From JALZKA01 sp963717635 (GTDB lineage: Bacteria > Actinomycetota > Thermoleophilia > Solirubrobacterales > 70-9), in assembly GCA_963717635.1 (NCBI GenBank), contig OY970347.1:1-64000 (forward strand): a stretch of DNA of 64,000 bases. Direction: 5' to 3'. Made by a program: the position numbers and the translations under genes. The notes beneath the pieces were generated by a model. That model was given only the letters and a program-made list of their open reading frames with translations, did no database searches and was not told the origin of the DNA. Positions 25,613 through 33,834 of this stretch are shown in pieces (position 1 is the stretch's first letter; each line of letters opens with the position of its first letter).

Positions 25613-25709
25613 GTGCGGAGGGTTGGAGTCTCAAGGAGAGACGCGTGAGCCAGGATCACAGCGACCGGCCGAGAGGTCGGTTCCGGTTCGAGTCCGGCGC
25701 CCTCCGCAC
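25613..25709 (+). ncRNA. Cloverleaf-like (class II tRNA-like) structured RNA of unknown function
   Basis: Closed by a perfect 10-bp stem (25613-25622 GTGCGGAGGG with 25700-25709). Inside, in tRNA order: a D-arm-like hairpin GTCTC/GAGAC (25628-25642) with GG in its loop, an anticodon-like hairpin GTGA/TCAC with a 7-base loop GCCAGGA (25645-25659), a long variable-arm-like hairpin GACC/GGTC (25663-25678), and a T-arm CCGG/CCGG with TTCGAGT loop (25683-25697) that fits the TTCRANY consensus. It is not a normal tRNA: position 33 would be C rather than U, the D-stem has five pairs, the T-stem outer pair is T/C, and the end stem runs past the normal discriminator. The plus strand is favoured because of the T-loop and the terminator downstream. 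It lies antisense to the thrC leader. Expression is untested. Confidence 0.45.
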
Positions 25710-25769
25710 CTCTATGATTTGAGGACTGGTTCGCGCGCCGGGGCCTTGGCGGTCCCGGTTTCAACCCTG

Positions 25770-25800
25770 AAACGGCCCGCCGTGTGCGGGCCGTTTCTTT
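25770..25800 (+). terminator. Intrinsic terminator hairpin between hom and the tRNA-like element
   Basis: Eleven-bp stem AAACGGCCCGC (25770-25780) with 25786-25796, 5-base loop, followed on the plus strand by GTTTCTTT. The T-rich tail favours ending a plus-strand transcript, such as the tRNA-like RNA. The hairpin also begins four bases past the hom stop codon, so it probably ends the lysA-hom mRNA too. Confidence 0.8.
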
Positions 25801-25803
25801 GCT

Positions 25804-27027
25804 CTAAACGAACTCTTCTTCGATGACCCGGATCGCCCGCGGGGTCGCGCGCATGAAGTCGAGCTTCGCGAGCTCCGCCAGCGCCGAGTAGAACGAGCTC
25901 TCCGGCGTCTCGTGCATGACCATCACGAGGCGAGCCTCCTCGCCGGTGCCGCGCTGGACGACGCTGCGTACCGAGATTTCGTTCTGCCCGAGAACGTCGG
26001 CGACCGCGGCAAGCACCCCCGGGCGGTCGGCGACCTCGAGGTGCAGGTAGAAGGAGGAGGCGACGTCGTGGACGACCTCGAGCCGCTTGCCGTCGGCGTG
26101 CACCGGCGCCTCGCCCGAGAGGATCGAGACGACGTCTCCGAGAACGGCGGATGCGGTGGCCATGCCGCCCGCCCCCGGCCCGGACATGGTGATCTCCGTG
26201 ATCGCCGGTGCCTCGACCATCACCGCGTTGAACGGACCTTCGATCGGCGCCAGTGGGTGGCCGCCGTAGAGGAAGCACGGGAAGACGCGGACGCTGACGC
26301 CCTGTCCGCGCCGCTCGGCGACGCCCAGCAGCTTCAGCGAGAGGCCGAGCTCCTTCGCGTAGGCGAGGTCGTCGGGCTGGATGTCGGTGATGCCCTCGTA
26401 CGAGACGTCGTCGAGCCCGACCGGGCTGCCGAACGCGAGCCGTGCCAGGATCGCCATCTTCGCCGCCGCGTCAGCGCCGCCGACGTCGTCGGTTGGGTCA
26501 GCCTCCGCGTAGCCCAGCTCCTGCGCGCGCGCCAGGACCTCTTCGAACCCGGCGCCGGTTTTGGCCATCTCGGTGAGGATGAAGTTGGTCGTGCCGTTGA
26601 CGATCCCGAAGACCTTGGTGATCTCGGTCGCGGCCAGGCTCTCCTGGATCACGCGGATCACCGGTACAGCGCCGGCCACGGCCGCCTCGAAGCGCAACTG
26701 GACGCCGGCCTCGCGCGCCGCGGCGAACAGCTCGTCGCCATGCTGCGCGACGAGCTGCTTGTTGGCGGTCACGACGTGCTTGCCCGCCTGGAGCGCGCGC
26801 AGCACGTAGTCGCGCGCGGGCTCGGTGCCTCCGATCAGCTCGACGACGATGTCCGAGCCGGCGAGGATCTCGTCGAAGTCCCCTTCGGAGCGGCGCAGCA
26901 CCCCGGCGATCTCGGGCCGGCGGCCCGAAACTCCGGCGACCGCGTCGGCTCGTTCGGCGACCAGGTCGTGGAAGGCGCCGCCGACGGTCCCCCGGCCCAG
27001 CAGGCCGATGCGCGCCGGTTCAGACAT
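25804..27027 (-). CDS. hom: Homoserine dehydrogenase with C-terminal ACT domain
   Basis: 407 residues. It reduces aspartate semialdehyde to homoserine, the branch toward Thr and Met. NAD(P)-binding IGLLGRGTVGGAFHDL, VVELIGGTEPARDYVLRAL, HVVTANKQLVA with catalytic-region Lys, FEAAVAGAVPVIRVI, GIVNGTTNFILTEM and EADPTDDVGGADAAAKMAILARLAFG are all present. The last ~80 residues (HLEVADRPGVLAAVADVLGQNEISVRS-type) form an ACT domain for threonine feedback. The start overlaps the end of lysA by eight bases. thrC lies downstream beyond a terminator and a long leader rather than directly in the operon. Confidence 0.96.
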   Translation of the reverse strand: MSEPARIGLLGRGTVGGAFHDLVAERADAVAGVSGRRPEIAGVLRRSEGDFDEILAGSDIVVELIGGTEPARDYVLRALQAGKHVVTANKQLVAQHGDELFAAAREAGVQLRFEAAVAGAVPVIRVIQESLAATEITKVFGIVNGTTNFILTEMAKTGAGFEEVLARAQELGYAEADPTDDVGGADAAAKMAILARLAFGSPVGLDDVSYEGITDIQPDDLAYAKELGLSLKLLGVAERRGQGVSVRVFPCFLYGGHPLAPIEGPFNAVMVEAPAITEITMSGPGAGGMATASAVLGDVVSILSGEAPVHADGKRLEVVHDVASSFYLHLEVADRPGVLAAVADVLGQNEISVRSVVQRGTGEEARLVMVMHETPESSFYSALAELAKLDFMRATPRAIRVIEEEFV

Positions 27028-28330
27028 CGCGCGCCACCAGGTCTTCGTAGGTCTCGCGGCGGACCACGACCTGGGCGTCGCCGTCCTTGCAGAGGATCAC
27101 CGGCGGCCGTGGCACACCGTTGTAGTTGTTTGCCATCGAGTGACCGTACGCGCCCGTCGCCGGGGTAGCCAGGAGATCGCCGACGCGCGGCGCTGCCAGC
27201 TCGGCGTCGCGCACGATCACGTCGCTCGACTCGCAGTGCATGCCTGCGACGGTCACGTGAGTGTCCGGCCGATCGGCGGCGCGGTTCGCGATCAGCGCCT
27301 CGTAGCGGGCGCCGTAGAGCATCGGCCGCAGGTTGTCGGACATGCCGCCGTCGACCGCCACGTAAGTACGGACGCCGGGGATCTCCTTGACCGTGCCGAC
27401 CGCATAGAGCGTGATCCCCGCGTTGCCGACCAGCGACCGGCCCGGCTCGACCAGGATCCGCGGCACCGGGTCGAAGACGCGGCGCACCCCCTCGACCTTG
27501 ACGTCCACGTAGCTGCGAATCGACGGCGGCTCGTCGGCAGCCGTGTAGGCGATCCCGAGCCCGCCACCCACGTTCAGGAGCCGGAATTCGTCCGCCGCCA
27601 GCCCGGTATCGGCCGCCAGCGCGCCCAACGCCTCGATCGTCTTCACGTAGGGCTCGAGCTCGAAGATCTGCGAGCCGATGTGCGCGTGCAGGCCGGCGAG
27701 GCGCAGGTTGCGGGATGCTCGGATCGCGTCGATCGCGCGCGCTGCGAGGCCGTCCTCGAGGCCGAAGCCGAACTTCGAGTCGAGCTGCCCGGTCTGGATG
27801 TAGGAGTGGGTGTCCGCCTTGATGCCGGGGGTGACCCTGATCAGCACTTCGAGCGGTCGCTCGAGCAGCGCCTCGAGGCGATCGATCTCGTCGAACGAGT
27901 CGACGATCAAGTGCCCGACCCCGGCGGCGACCGCCAGCTCGAGCTCGGCCGTGGTCTTGTTGTTGCCATGCAGGTAGACCCGCTCCGGCTCGCAGCCTGC
28001 CTCGAGCGCCACGTGGAGCTCGCCGCCGGACGCGACGTCGATGCTCAGACCCTCCTTTGCGAACAGCCGATAGATCGCGCTCACGGGCGCCGCCTTCGAC
28101 GCGTAGATCACCTCGAAGTCGTCGCCGTGCGCGCTGAAGGCCTCGACGTACGCCCGGGCGCGGGCGCGCAGGTCGTCCTCGGCGTAGACGTAGGCGGGCG
28201 TGCCGAACTCGGCGGCGAGCTCGACCGCGTCGCAGCCGCCGACCTCCAGGTGGCCCTGGTCGTTGACCCGGCTTCCGATCGGGTAAACGGCCGAGCCCTG
28301 GATCGGGTCGGTGCGGGTGCTGGCCTCCAT
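27020..28330 (-). CDS. lysA: Diaminopimelate decarboxylase
   Basis: 436 residues. PLP enzyme of alanine-racemase fold that makes L-lysine from meso-diaminopimelate. PLP lysine in VIYASKAAPVSAIYR, then SIDVASGGELHVAL, RVTPGIKADTHSYIQTGQLDSKFGFG, HAHIGSQI, LNVGGGLGI, EPGRSLVGNAG, the catalytic-Cys segment GMHCESSDV and TGAYGHSMANNYNG. Full length. ATG 28330. First gene of a lysA-hom unit; argS, often upstream in Actinobacteria, is not here. Instead a divergent hydrolase gene starts 74 bases away. Confidence 0.96.
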   Translation of the reverse strand: MEASTRTDPIQGSAVYPIGSRVNDQGHLEVGGCDAVELAAEFGTPAYVYAEDDLRARARAYVEAFSAHGDDFEVIYASKAAPVSAIYRLFAKEGLSIDVASGGELHVALEAGCEPERVYLHGNNKTTAELELAVAAGVGHLIVDSFDEIDRLEALLERPLEVLIRVTPGIKADTHSYIQTGQLDSKFGFGLEDGLAARAIDAIRASRNLRLAGLHAHIGSQIFELEPYVKTIEALGALAADTGLAADEFRLLNVGGGLGIAYTAADEPPSIRSYVDVKVEGVRRVFDPVPRILVEPGRSLVGNAGITLYAVGTVKEIPGVRTYVAVDGGMSDNLRPMLYGARYEALIANRAADRPDTHVTVAGMHCESSDVIVRDAELAAPRVGDLLATPATGAYGHSMANNYNGVPRPPVILCKDGDAQVVVRRETYEDLVARDV

Positions 28331-28404
28331 CAGGCGTGGCTGCTGGTCGGGCTACTCATCGAGCCGGTCATTATCCCCGGCGTGACGAGGACCGGTGCCA
28401 AGTG

Positions 28405-29130
28405 ATGATGCGGCGCACGCTTCCATCCCCCGAGGCGCCGAGCGTTCGCGGCGAGCACGAGGGCCGCCCCTACTGGCTCTGGCTGCCTCGCGACGAGGGG
28501 CCGTGGCCCGCGATGCTGATCCTGCACGGCGCCGGCTCGCGCAAGGAGAACCACGCGGACTTCGCCCGGCTCTGTGCGGCGGGTGGCTGGGCGGCGCTCA
28601 GCTACGACCAGCGGGGCCACGGCGACTCGACCGACGAGATGGGACCCCAGGCGCTCGCGGATGTCGGGCGGATGGCGCGCTTCCTGGCGGAGGTCGACGG
28701 GGTCGACGCGGGTCGCGTCTGCGCCCGCGGCTCGAGCATGGGCGGCTTCATGGCGATCCACGGCGCCGCGAGGTCGGGAGCGATCGCGGGAGTCATCGCG
28801 ATCTGCCCGGCAGGCGAGGAGCATCTCCTCCGCGGGCTGCGCAACGACGAGCTCGAGTTCAGGATCGGGCCGGAAGCCCGATATGCGCTGGCGGCGTGGC
28901 TCGAAGAGCACGACCTGCGCGACGCGGCCGGGCTGATGGCAGCGAAGCCTCTGATCCTGCTCCATGCCCGCGGCGACGAGCGAATCCCGAGCGACTGGTC
29001 AGTGGAGCTGCACGATGCCAAGCCCGACCCGGTGAAGCTGATCGTCCTGCCGGGCGGACACCACCGCTCGATCCAGCATGACCAGGAGCTGCAGTCGGTC
29101 GCCCTGGCCTGGATCCAGGCGCGCGTCTGA
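28405..29130 (+). CDS. Alpha/beta-hydrolase (serine esterase/peptidase-like)
   Basis: 241 residues from ATG 28405 (GTG 28402 and ATG 28408 are neighbouring choices). Oxyanion region LILHGAGSRKENH, nucleophile elbow RGSSMGGF with Ser111, acidic residue region LILLHARGDERIPSDW and C-terminal His in LPGGHHRS complete a catalytic triad. Size and motifs resemble dienelactone-hydrolase or BAAT-type small esterases. Cytosolic, no signal peptide. Substrate unknown. It diverges from lysA. Confidence 0.85.
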   Translation: MMRRTLPSPEAPSVRGEHEGRPYWLWLPRDEGPWPAMLILHGAGSRKENHADFARLCAAGGWAALSYDQRGHGDSTDEMGPQALADVGRMARFLAEVDGVDAGRVCARGSSMGGFMAIHGAARSGAIAGVIAICPAGEEHLLRGLRNDELEFRIGPEARYALAAWLEEHDLRDAAGLMAAKPLILLHARGDERIPSDWSVELHDAKPDPVKLIVLPGGHHRSIQHDQELQSVALAWIQARV

Positions 29131-29134
29131 CCGG

Positions 29135-29818
29135 CTACCTGCCGCCGCCGAGGAGCGAGTCCGTCAACCCGCCTTTGCCCAGGAGGCCGCTGGTGGTGCC
29201 GTTGAGGGCGCCGGTGACCTTGTCGCCGAGCTTCTTGTCGCCGAGCAGCCCGCCGACCCCGTTCACGGTGTCGTTGATCGTCTTGTCGAGCGGGCCGGTG
29301 AGCCCCTGGGTGAGGTCACCGAGCGGCAGGTCGAGGCCGAGGTTGCCGGCGGTGTTCTCGAGGCCGGTGACGGTGTTGCCGAGTGCGCCGGCGGTGGTCG
29401 GGGCGCCGGGAACCCCTCCGGGCGGCGTCAGCCCGGGAATCGTGGGGCCGTTGCCCTCGAAGCCGGGCGTGGCCGGCGTGATGCCGGAAATCCCGGCGGT
29501 GGTCCCGGGTGGCAGTGCGGCGAGGATCTCGGCGATTGCCGCCGCGCTCGGGGTCGCGGGGTCGGCAGCGACGGCGTTAGCGGTCGGAGCGGCCGCGGTG
29601 GCCGCGGCCTGCGGCACGCCCGCCGCGAGGTTGACGGTGGAGCCCGCCGAATCGCTGGCGCCGAACGGCAGGCCCTTGAACCCGACGAAGGCAGCCACGC
29701 CGAGGAACACGACCACCGCGGCGGCGATCAGCGCGGCCGTCGCTCCGCCGCCAGCCAGATAGGCGCGGAGGTTCGGATTCCGGGGGGCCCTGGGGATGTT
29801 GATCGTTGCGGACTCCAT
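29135..29818 (-). CDS. Membrane-anchored Ala/Gly/Pro/Thr-rich exported protein
   Basis: 227 residues from ATG 29818 (GTG 29824 also open). A short basic N-terminus (NIPRAPRNPNLR), one membrane helix (~residues 23-50, TAALIAAAVVVFLGVAAFVGF), then a low-complexity exterior rich in Ala, Gly, Pro and Thr, ending in repeated G-L-G/T-N-T-V units (GALGNTVTGLENTAGNLG, LDKTINDTVNGVGGLL). No catalytic motif. It probably extends into or across the wall. Function unknown; one small gap separates it from the M23 peptidase gene upstream on the same strand. Confidence 0.6.
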   Translation of the reverse strand: MESATINIPRAPRNPNLRAYLAGGGATAALIAAAVVVFLGVAAFVGFKGLPFGASDSAGSTVNLAAGVPQAAATAAAPTANAVAADPATPSAAAIAEILAALPPGTTAGISGITPATPGFEGNGPTIPGLTPPGGVPGAPTTAGALGNTVTGLENTAGNLGLDLPLGDLTQGLTGPLDKTINDTVNGVGGLLGDKKLGDKVTGALNGTTSGLLGKGGLTDSLLGGGR

Positions 29819-29934
29819 AAGCACGCAAGTGACGCCGGCTAGAGCAATCCCTACGTGTATCGGCAGGGAGCCCGAAAGTCTTTAGAACATTCGTTGAGGT
29901 TATTTCAGGCAGGCGGTCTGGGCGTGCGGAGCGG

Positions 29935-31086
29935 CTACAGATAGCCCATCGGATCGACCGGGGCGCCGTTGACCCGCACCTCGAAGTGCAGGTGGTCGCC
30001 GAAGCAGTGGCCGGTGCAGCCCACGTAGCCCAGCACGTCGCCCTGGGAGATCGAACCGGACGTGACCGCGAAGCTCGACTGGTGTGCGTAGCAGGTGGAG
30101 AGACCGCCGCCATGGTCGATGCAGGTGTAGTTCCCGTAGCCCGACGTGGGCGCCGCGAGGACGACGCTGCCCGACTTCGCCGCACGGATCGGAGTGCCCG
30201 CCGGAACCGCGATGTCGACGCCCGCGTGCAGGCGTCCCCAGCGCATGCCGAACGGCGAGACAACCGGGCCGTTGACCGGCCAAATCATGTCGCCTGAGCC
30301 GCCCTGGATCGGACCCGCCGGCAACGGGTCGGTGGTGCTGTTCGAGGCCGTGTCGGCAAGCTGCGCCTGGATCTGCGCGTTCAGGTCGGAGATGTCGCCC
30401 TCGAGCTTCTTGGCCGTCGCCTCGACATGGTCGAGGGCCGCCGCCTTCTCGCCGCGCACGGCGTCGAGCTCGGCCTGGCGGGCCTCGAGCTGCATGCGGG
30501 TGCGCTCGAGCTCGGCCTTCTTCGCCTCGATCTCCTCCTTGGCGATCCGGATCCGCTCGACGGTCGCCTTCGACTCGTCGCGCAGGAACCGGACACGGGC
30601 GACGATCGCCGCGTCCTGGTCCTGGATCCGCGTCAGGTAGTCGTAGCGGTTGACGAGGTCGTCGAAGCCCTCGGAGTCGAGGATCACGGTCAGGGCGTCG
30701 GGCTGGTCTGACTTATAGATGTCGATCAGCCGCTGACTGAGGATGTCGAGCGAGCGGTCGAGCTTGTCGCGCAGCTCCGCCAGGCGCTGCTCCTCGGCCT
30801 CGAGGCGCGCGATCGTCTCCCGTAGTTGCTGGGCGACCACGGCCTCGCGGCTGCGCAGGATCGCGACCTCGCCCTCGAGCTGGGAGATCTTGGCCGAGTA
30901 CTCGCTGATCTCGGTCGAGAGGACGTCGCCGCGATCCTTGACCTCGCTCAGCTCCGCCTGCTTGGCGGTGCGCTCGGACTCGAGGTCCTGACCGACGGCC
31001 GTCCCGCCCGCGGTGGCGAGCGCGACGACGCAGCCGAGCGCGAGCGCGCGGCGCGAGGTCGGTCTCTTGCGATTGCTGGGAGTCAC
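29935..31086 (-). CDS. EnvC/NlpD-like coiled-coil M23 peptidase
   Basis: 383 residues from GTG 31086 (MTPSNRKRP). Signal peptide RRALALGCVVALATAGGTAVGQ, then ~230 residues of heptad-rich coiled coil in two segments as in EnvC, and a C-terminal LytM/M23 domain with zinc ligands in HAGVDIAVPAGTPI and HLHFEV and a YGNYTCIDHGGG strand. Such proteins cut peptide cross-links in peptidoglycan or activate amidases at the septum. The zinc motifs appear complete, so it could be active. A longer frame to ATG 31152 exists but adds a non-signal N-terminus. The upstream region holds two direct repeats (31243-31267). Confidence 0.85.
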   Translation of the reverse strand: MTPSNRKRPTSRRALALGCVVALATAGGTAVGQDLESERTAKQAELSEVKDRGDVLSTEISEYSAKISQLEGEVAILRSREAVVAQQLRETIARLEAEEQRLAELRDKLDRSLDILSQRLIDIYKSDQPDALTVILDSEGFDDLVNRYDYLTRIQDQDAAIVARVRFLRDESKATVERIRIAKEEIEAKKAELERTRMQLEARQAELDAVRGEKAAALDHVEATAKKLEGDISDLNAQIQAQLADTASNSTTDPLPAGPIQGGSGDMIWPVNGPVVSPFGMRWGRLHAGVDIAVPAGTPIRAAKSGSVVLAAPTSGYGNYTCIDHGGGLSTCYAHQSSFAVTSGSISQGDVLGYVGCTGHCFGDHLHFEVRVNGAPVDPMGYL

Positions 31087-31242
31087 GGCATGGACGTAGA
31101 GAAGAGTTTGTTCGCCCTGCCTGAGGCGTGCCCTCCAAGGGGCACGTTTCATGCGCGTGCAGGCACGGCCAAGTGCTGGCCAGAGTACCAGCGAAACGGG
31201 TTATTGCAAGCGTTCCTTAACACTTTGCTTGCCACTTGCAAC

Positions 31243-31267
31243 GCGAATTGCACGTGGCGAATTGCAC
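31243..31267. repeat. Two direct repeats upstream of the M23 peptidase gene
   Basis: GCGAATTGCAC occurs twice (31243-31253 and 31257-31267), a period of 14 bases, and a related TTGCAAGCG lies at ~31204. This AT-richer stretch is between the M23 gene and the CDF gene end and faces the M23 start about 160 bases away. It could be a tandem activator or repressor site; no protein can be named. Confidence 0.5.
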
Positions 31268-32190
31268 TAGGAAGAGTCGGGGCGGCCGACCTGGAGCAGC
31301 GCGCCCTCCTCGGCGTCCTCCTCCATCTGCAACGTCGTGTGGCCGATTCCGTAGCGCTCCCGCAATAGATACTCCAGCTCGCGACGCGCGAGGTCCCGGT
31401 CGCTCCCGGCCGTGATCACAACGTGGGCCGAGAGGGCCACGAACCCGGTGGTCACGGTCCAGACGTGCAGCTCGTGGACCTCGCACACTCCCTTGATCTC
31501 GAGCAACGTGCGCCCCAGCTCGTCGACGTCGAGGCCGGCCGGCGCGGACTCCATCAAAACGCCGAGCGGCTCGATCACGAGGCGAACCGAGGCCAGCAGG
31601 ATCAGGACTGCCACCACGAGGCTCGCGACCGCGTCAGCCTCGAGCCAATCCGTCGCGAGGATCACCGCGCCGGAGACGACGACGGCGATCGAGCCCAGCG
31701 CGTCGGCAAGCGAGTGCCGCAGGACGGCTTCGAGGTTGACGTCGCCGCGGTCGCCGCGAGCCAGGACGACGGTCGCGGCGGCGTTGCCCGCAAGCCCGAA
31801 CAGCCCCAGCACCAGGACCCCGGCCCCCGCGACCTCCGGCGGATCGGAGAGGCGGCCCAGGGCTGCGACCGCGACGAGCACCGCGATGACGATCAGCGCG
31901 AGGCCGTTGACCAGAGCGGCAAGCACCTCGCTGCGCTGGAGCCCGAAGGTGCTGCGCGGGCCGCCCGAGCGCGAGGCAAGCGCCGCGGCACCGAGGCCAA
32001 GGCCGATCGCCCCGACGTCGGACAGCACGTGTCCGGCATCGGCGAGCAGCGCGAGCGACCCGGTGAGGAGGCCGCCGACGACCGCGGCGACGAGCATCGC
32101 CGCGTTGATCGCCAGCGCCACCTGCATCCGGCGCCGGTTGTCCGCCCGGCGGGCGTCGAGCCCGTGGTCGTGTGCATGCGCGCGAGCCAC
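31267..32190 (-). CDS. Cation diffusion facilitator (Zn/Co/Cd efflux) transporter
   Basis: 307 residues. Histidine-rich N-terminus (ARAHAHDHG), six membrane helices, and the two metal-binding HxxxD motifs DAGHVLSD in helix 2 and HSLADALGS in helix 5. The C-terminal cytosolic domain (HELHVWTVTTGFVALSAHVVI) is the ferredoxin-like metal-sensing dimerisation part. Works as a proton antiporter for divalent metals; the CzcD/ZitB subgroup is most likely, with zinc as the usual substrate. It diverges from the CWB2-type gene across only 19 bp. Confidence 0.93.
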   Translation of the reverse strand: MARAHAHDHGLDARRADNRRRMQVALAINAAMLVAAVVGGLLTGSLALLADAGHVLSDVGAIGLGLGAAALASRSGGPRSTFGLQRSEVLAALVNGLALIVIAVLVAVAALGRLSDPPEVAGAGVLVLGLFGLAGNAAATVVLARGDRGDVNLEAVLRHSLADALGSIAVVVSGAVILATDWLEADAVASLVVAVLILLASVRLVIEPLGVLMESAPAGLDVDELGRTLLEIKGVCEVHELHVWTVTTGFVALSAHVVITAGSDRDLARRELEYLLRERYGIGHTTLQMEEDAEEGALLQVGRPDSS

Positions 32191-32209
32191 GCGAGTAAGT
32201 TTCGCGCGT

Positions 32210-33556
32210 GTGAGTGGGGCGCGCTACTTCCTCTCGGATCTCTGGTACTGGATCCGCACCCACCCGATCCGGGGCCTCCTGGCGCTGCTCGTGGTGGGCG
32301 GCGTCGTCGCAGCCGCCGTGATCGGCATCGGCTCGCTCGCGGACGATGATCCGACCCAGTCGCTGGCGCCGGCACCCGAGGTCATCCTGCGCGCCGAGGA
32401 GCCGGCCGAGGAGCCCTCCGACCTGGGGTTCCCGGCGTTCGCGACCAGCAACACCACTAGGGTCGCCGGCGCCGACCCGGTCGCCGTCGCCGCTGGCGTC
32501 GCGCTTGCGACCTTCCCCTCGGCCGGCAGCGCCTCCGGCCCGAACGCGGTGACGCTGGTCCCGGCTGACGACTGGGCGGCGGGGATTGCCGCGGCCCCTT
32601 TGGTGAACGAGCCGATCAGCTCGCCGATCCTGCTCACCGACGGGGACGAGCTGCCGGAGCTGACCGAGCGCGCGCTCGCCTCGCTCGCCCCGGAGGGATC
32701 CGCCGAGACCCAGAACCGGCAGGTCTTCGCGGTCGGCGACGCGGCCGCGCCCGATGGAGCCCGGACGACCCGCATCGAGGGCGCCGGCCCGGCCGAGATC
32801 GCCGCCGAGGTGGCGGTGCTTCGCGAGCGACTGACCGAGGAGAAGCCCGAGCACCTGCTGATCGCCAGCGCCGACGAGGCGGCGTTCGCGATGCCCGCGG
32901 CGGCGTGGGCGGCACGGTCGGGTGACCCGGTGCTGTTCGCGCAGCGCGACTCGGTGCCCAACGCCACGCTGAAGCTGATCGAGCGCTACAAGGACGTGCC
33001 GGTGTACGTGCTCGGCCCGGAGAGCGTGATCTCGCGCAAGGCCGAGAACCTGATCGCCGGTGCGACGAAGGCCTCCGTGCGGCGCGCGGCGGAGGCGGAG
33101 GACCCTGTGGCCAGCGCGATCGAGTTCGCTCGCTACGTGGACGGCACCTTCGGCTGGAACATCAACGATCCCGGACACGGCCTGGTGATCGCGAACAGCT
33201 CGCGACCAGCGGACGCCGGGGCCTCGTCCGCCCTCTCCGGCAGCGGCACCTGGGGGCCCCTGCTGATCACCGACGAGCCCGGCGCGCTGCCCGCCGACCT
33301 CGAAAGCTTCCTGCTCGACCTGAAACCCGGATACGACGACGATCCGACGCGGGCGGTCTACAACCACGTCTGGATCGTGGGGGATGAGGCTGCGGTCGCG
33401 GTTGACTTCCAGGTCGAGGTCGACGAGATCGCGGAGGTGGCGCCGATAAGGTCGGGCAGCGGCCCGGAGACCCTCGGGCCGGCGCCCGGAACACCGGAGC
33501 CCGAGGGCCAGCAGCGGGGTGGGGGTAACCGGCGGAAGCCGAACGGGAATCAATGA
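32210..33556 (+). CDS. Membrane-anchored cell-wall-binding (CWB2-like) protein
   Basis: 448 residues from GTG 32210. One N-terminal membrane helix (GLLALLVVGGVVAAAVIGIG), an acidic Pro-rich linker, then a CWB2-like region: RVAGADPVAVAAGVALATFP...PADDWAAGIAAAPL and ISSPILLTDGDELPELT, followed by a second and partial third repeat (LLIASADEAAFAMPAAAWAARSGDPVLFAQRD). CWB2 modules attach proteins to wall polymers, while this one is held by its own helix. The C-terminus is Pro/Gly-rich. It is coupled (ATGA) to the 76-residue gene after it. Function beyond wall association is unknown. Confidence 0.72.
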   Translation: MSGARYFLSDLWYWIRTHPIRGLLALLVVGGVVAAAVIGIGSLADDDPTQSLAPAPEVILRAEEPAEEPSDLGFPAFATSNTTRVAGADPVAVAAGVALATFPSAGSASGPNAVTLVPADDWAAGIAAAPLVNEPISSPILLTDGDELPELTERALASLAPEGSAETQNRQVFAVGDAAAPDGARTTRIEGAGPAEIAAEVAVLRERLTEEKPEHLLIASADEAAFAMPAAAWAARSGDPVLFAQRDSVPNATLKLIERYKDVPVYVLGPESVISRKAENLIAGATKASVRRAAEAEDPVASAIEFARYVDGTFGWNINDPGHGLVIANSSRPADAGASSALSGSGTWGPLLITDEPGALPADLESFLLDLKPGYDDDPTRAVYNHVWIVGDEAAVAVDFQVEVDEIAEVAPIRSGSGPETLGPAPGTPEPEGQQRGGGNRRKPNGNQ

Positions 33557-33783
33557 GCGAGAGCGAACGACCAGACCGGCTGACCGGCCGCGACATCAGC
33601 GTCGACGACATCCGCGCCCTCGCCGGCGCGGCGACCCCTCACTTCGCACTTCAGATCCGCAACCGGATCGCCCGGGTGATCGCGGATTTGCCAGGCGATC
33701 ACCCGGCGCGGGTCGAGGGCGAGCGCGAGATCGCTCGCCTGACCGAGCTCGCTGCACACTCGGGCGAGCCCCGCAGCAGTTGA
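33553..33783 (+). CDS. Small protein of unknown function coupled to the CWB2-like gene
   Basis: 76 residues, ATG overlapping the preceding stop (ATGA). Helical and charged, with SVDDIRALAGAATPHFALQIRNRI and DHPARVEGEREIARLTELA; no signal peptide or Cys. Translation coupling and regular helix pattern argue that it is real. It may be a partner of the membrane protein before it, which is inference only. Confidence 0.65.
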   Translation: MSESERPDRLTGRDISVDDIRALAGAATPHFALQIRNRIARVIADLPGDHPARVEGEREIARLTELAAHSGEPRSS

Positions 33784-33834
33784 GCCAGTGAGCGACGCAA
33801 GGCGCGAAACCATGTTTGCCCCCCTGGTAAGGGA

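Noticed and set aside
25604..25711. tRNA-Sec gene at the cloverleaf-like element
   Set aside because: No TCA anticodon in the middle loop, no 8-bp acceptor with CCA, and the D-arm does not have the Sec-type six-pair stem with four-base loop.
31634..33553. 639-codon minus-strand frame opposite the CWB2-like gene
   Set aside because: Low-complexity Arg/Gly/His shadow; the plus-strand reading has signal anchor and repeated wall-binding motifs.
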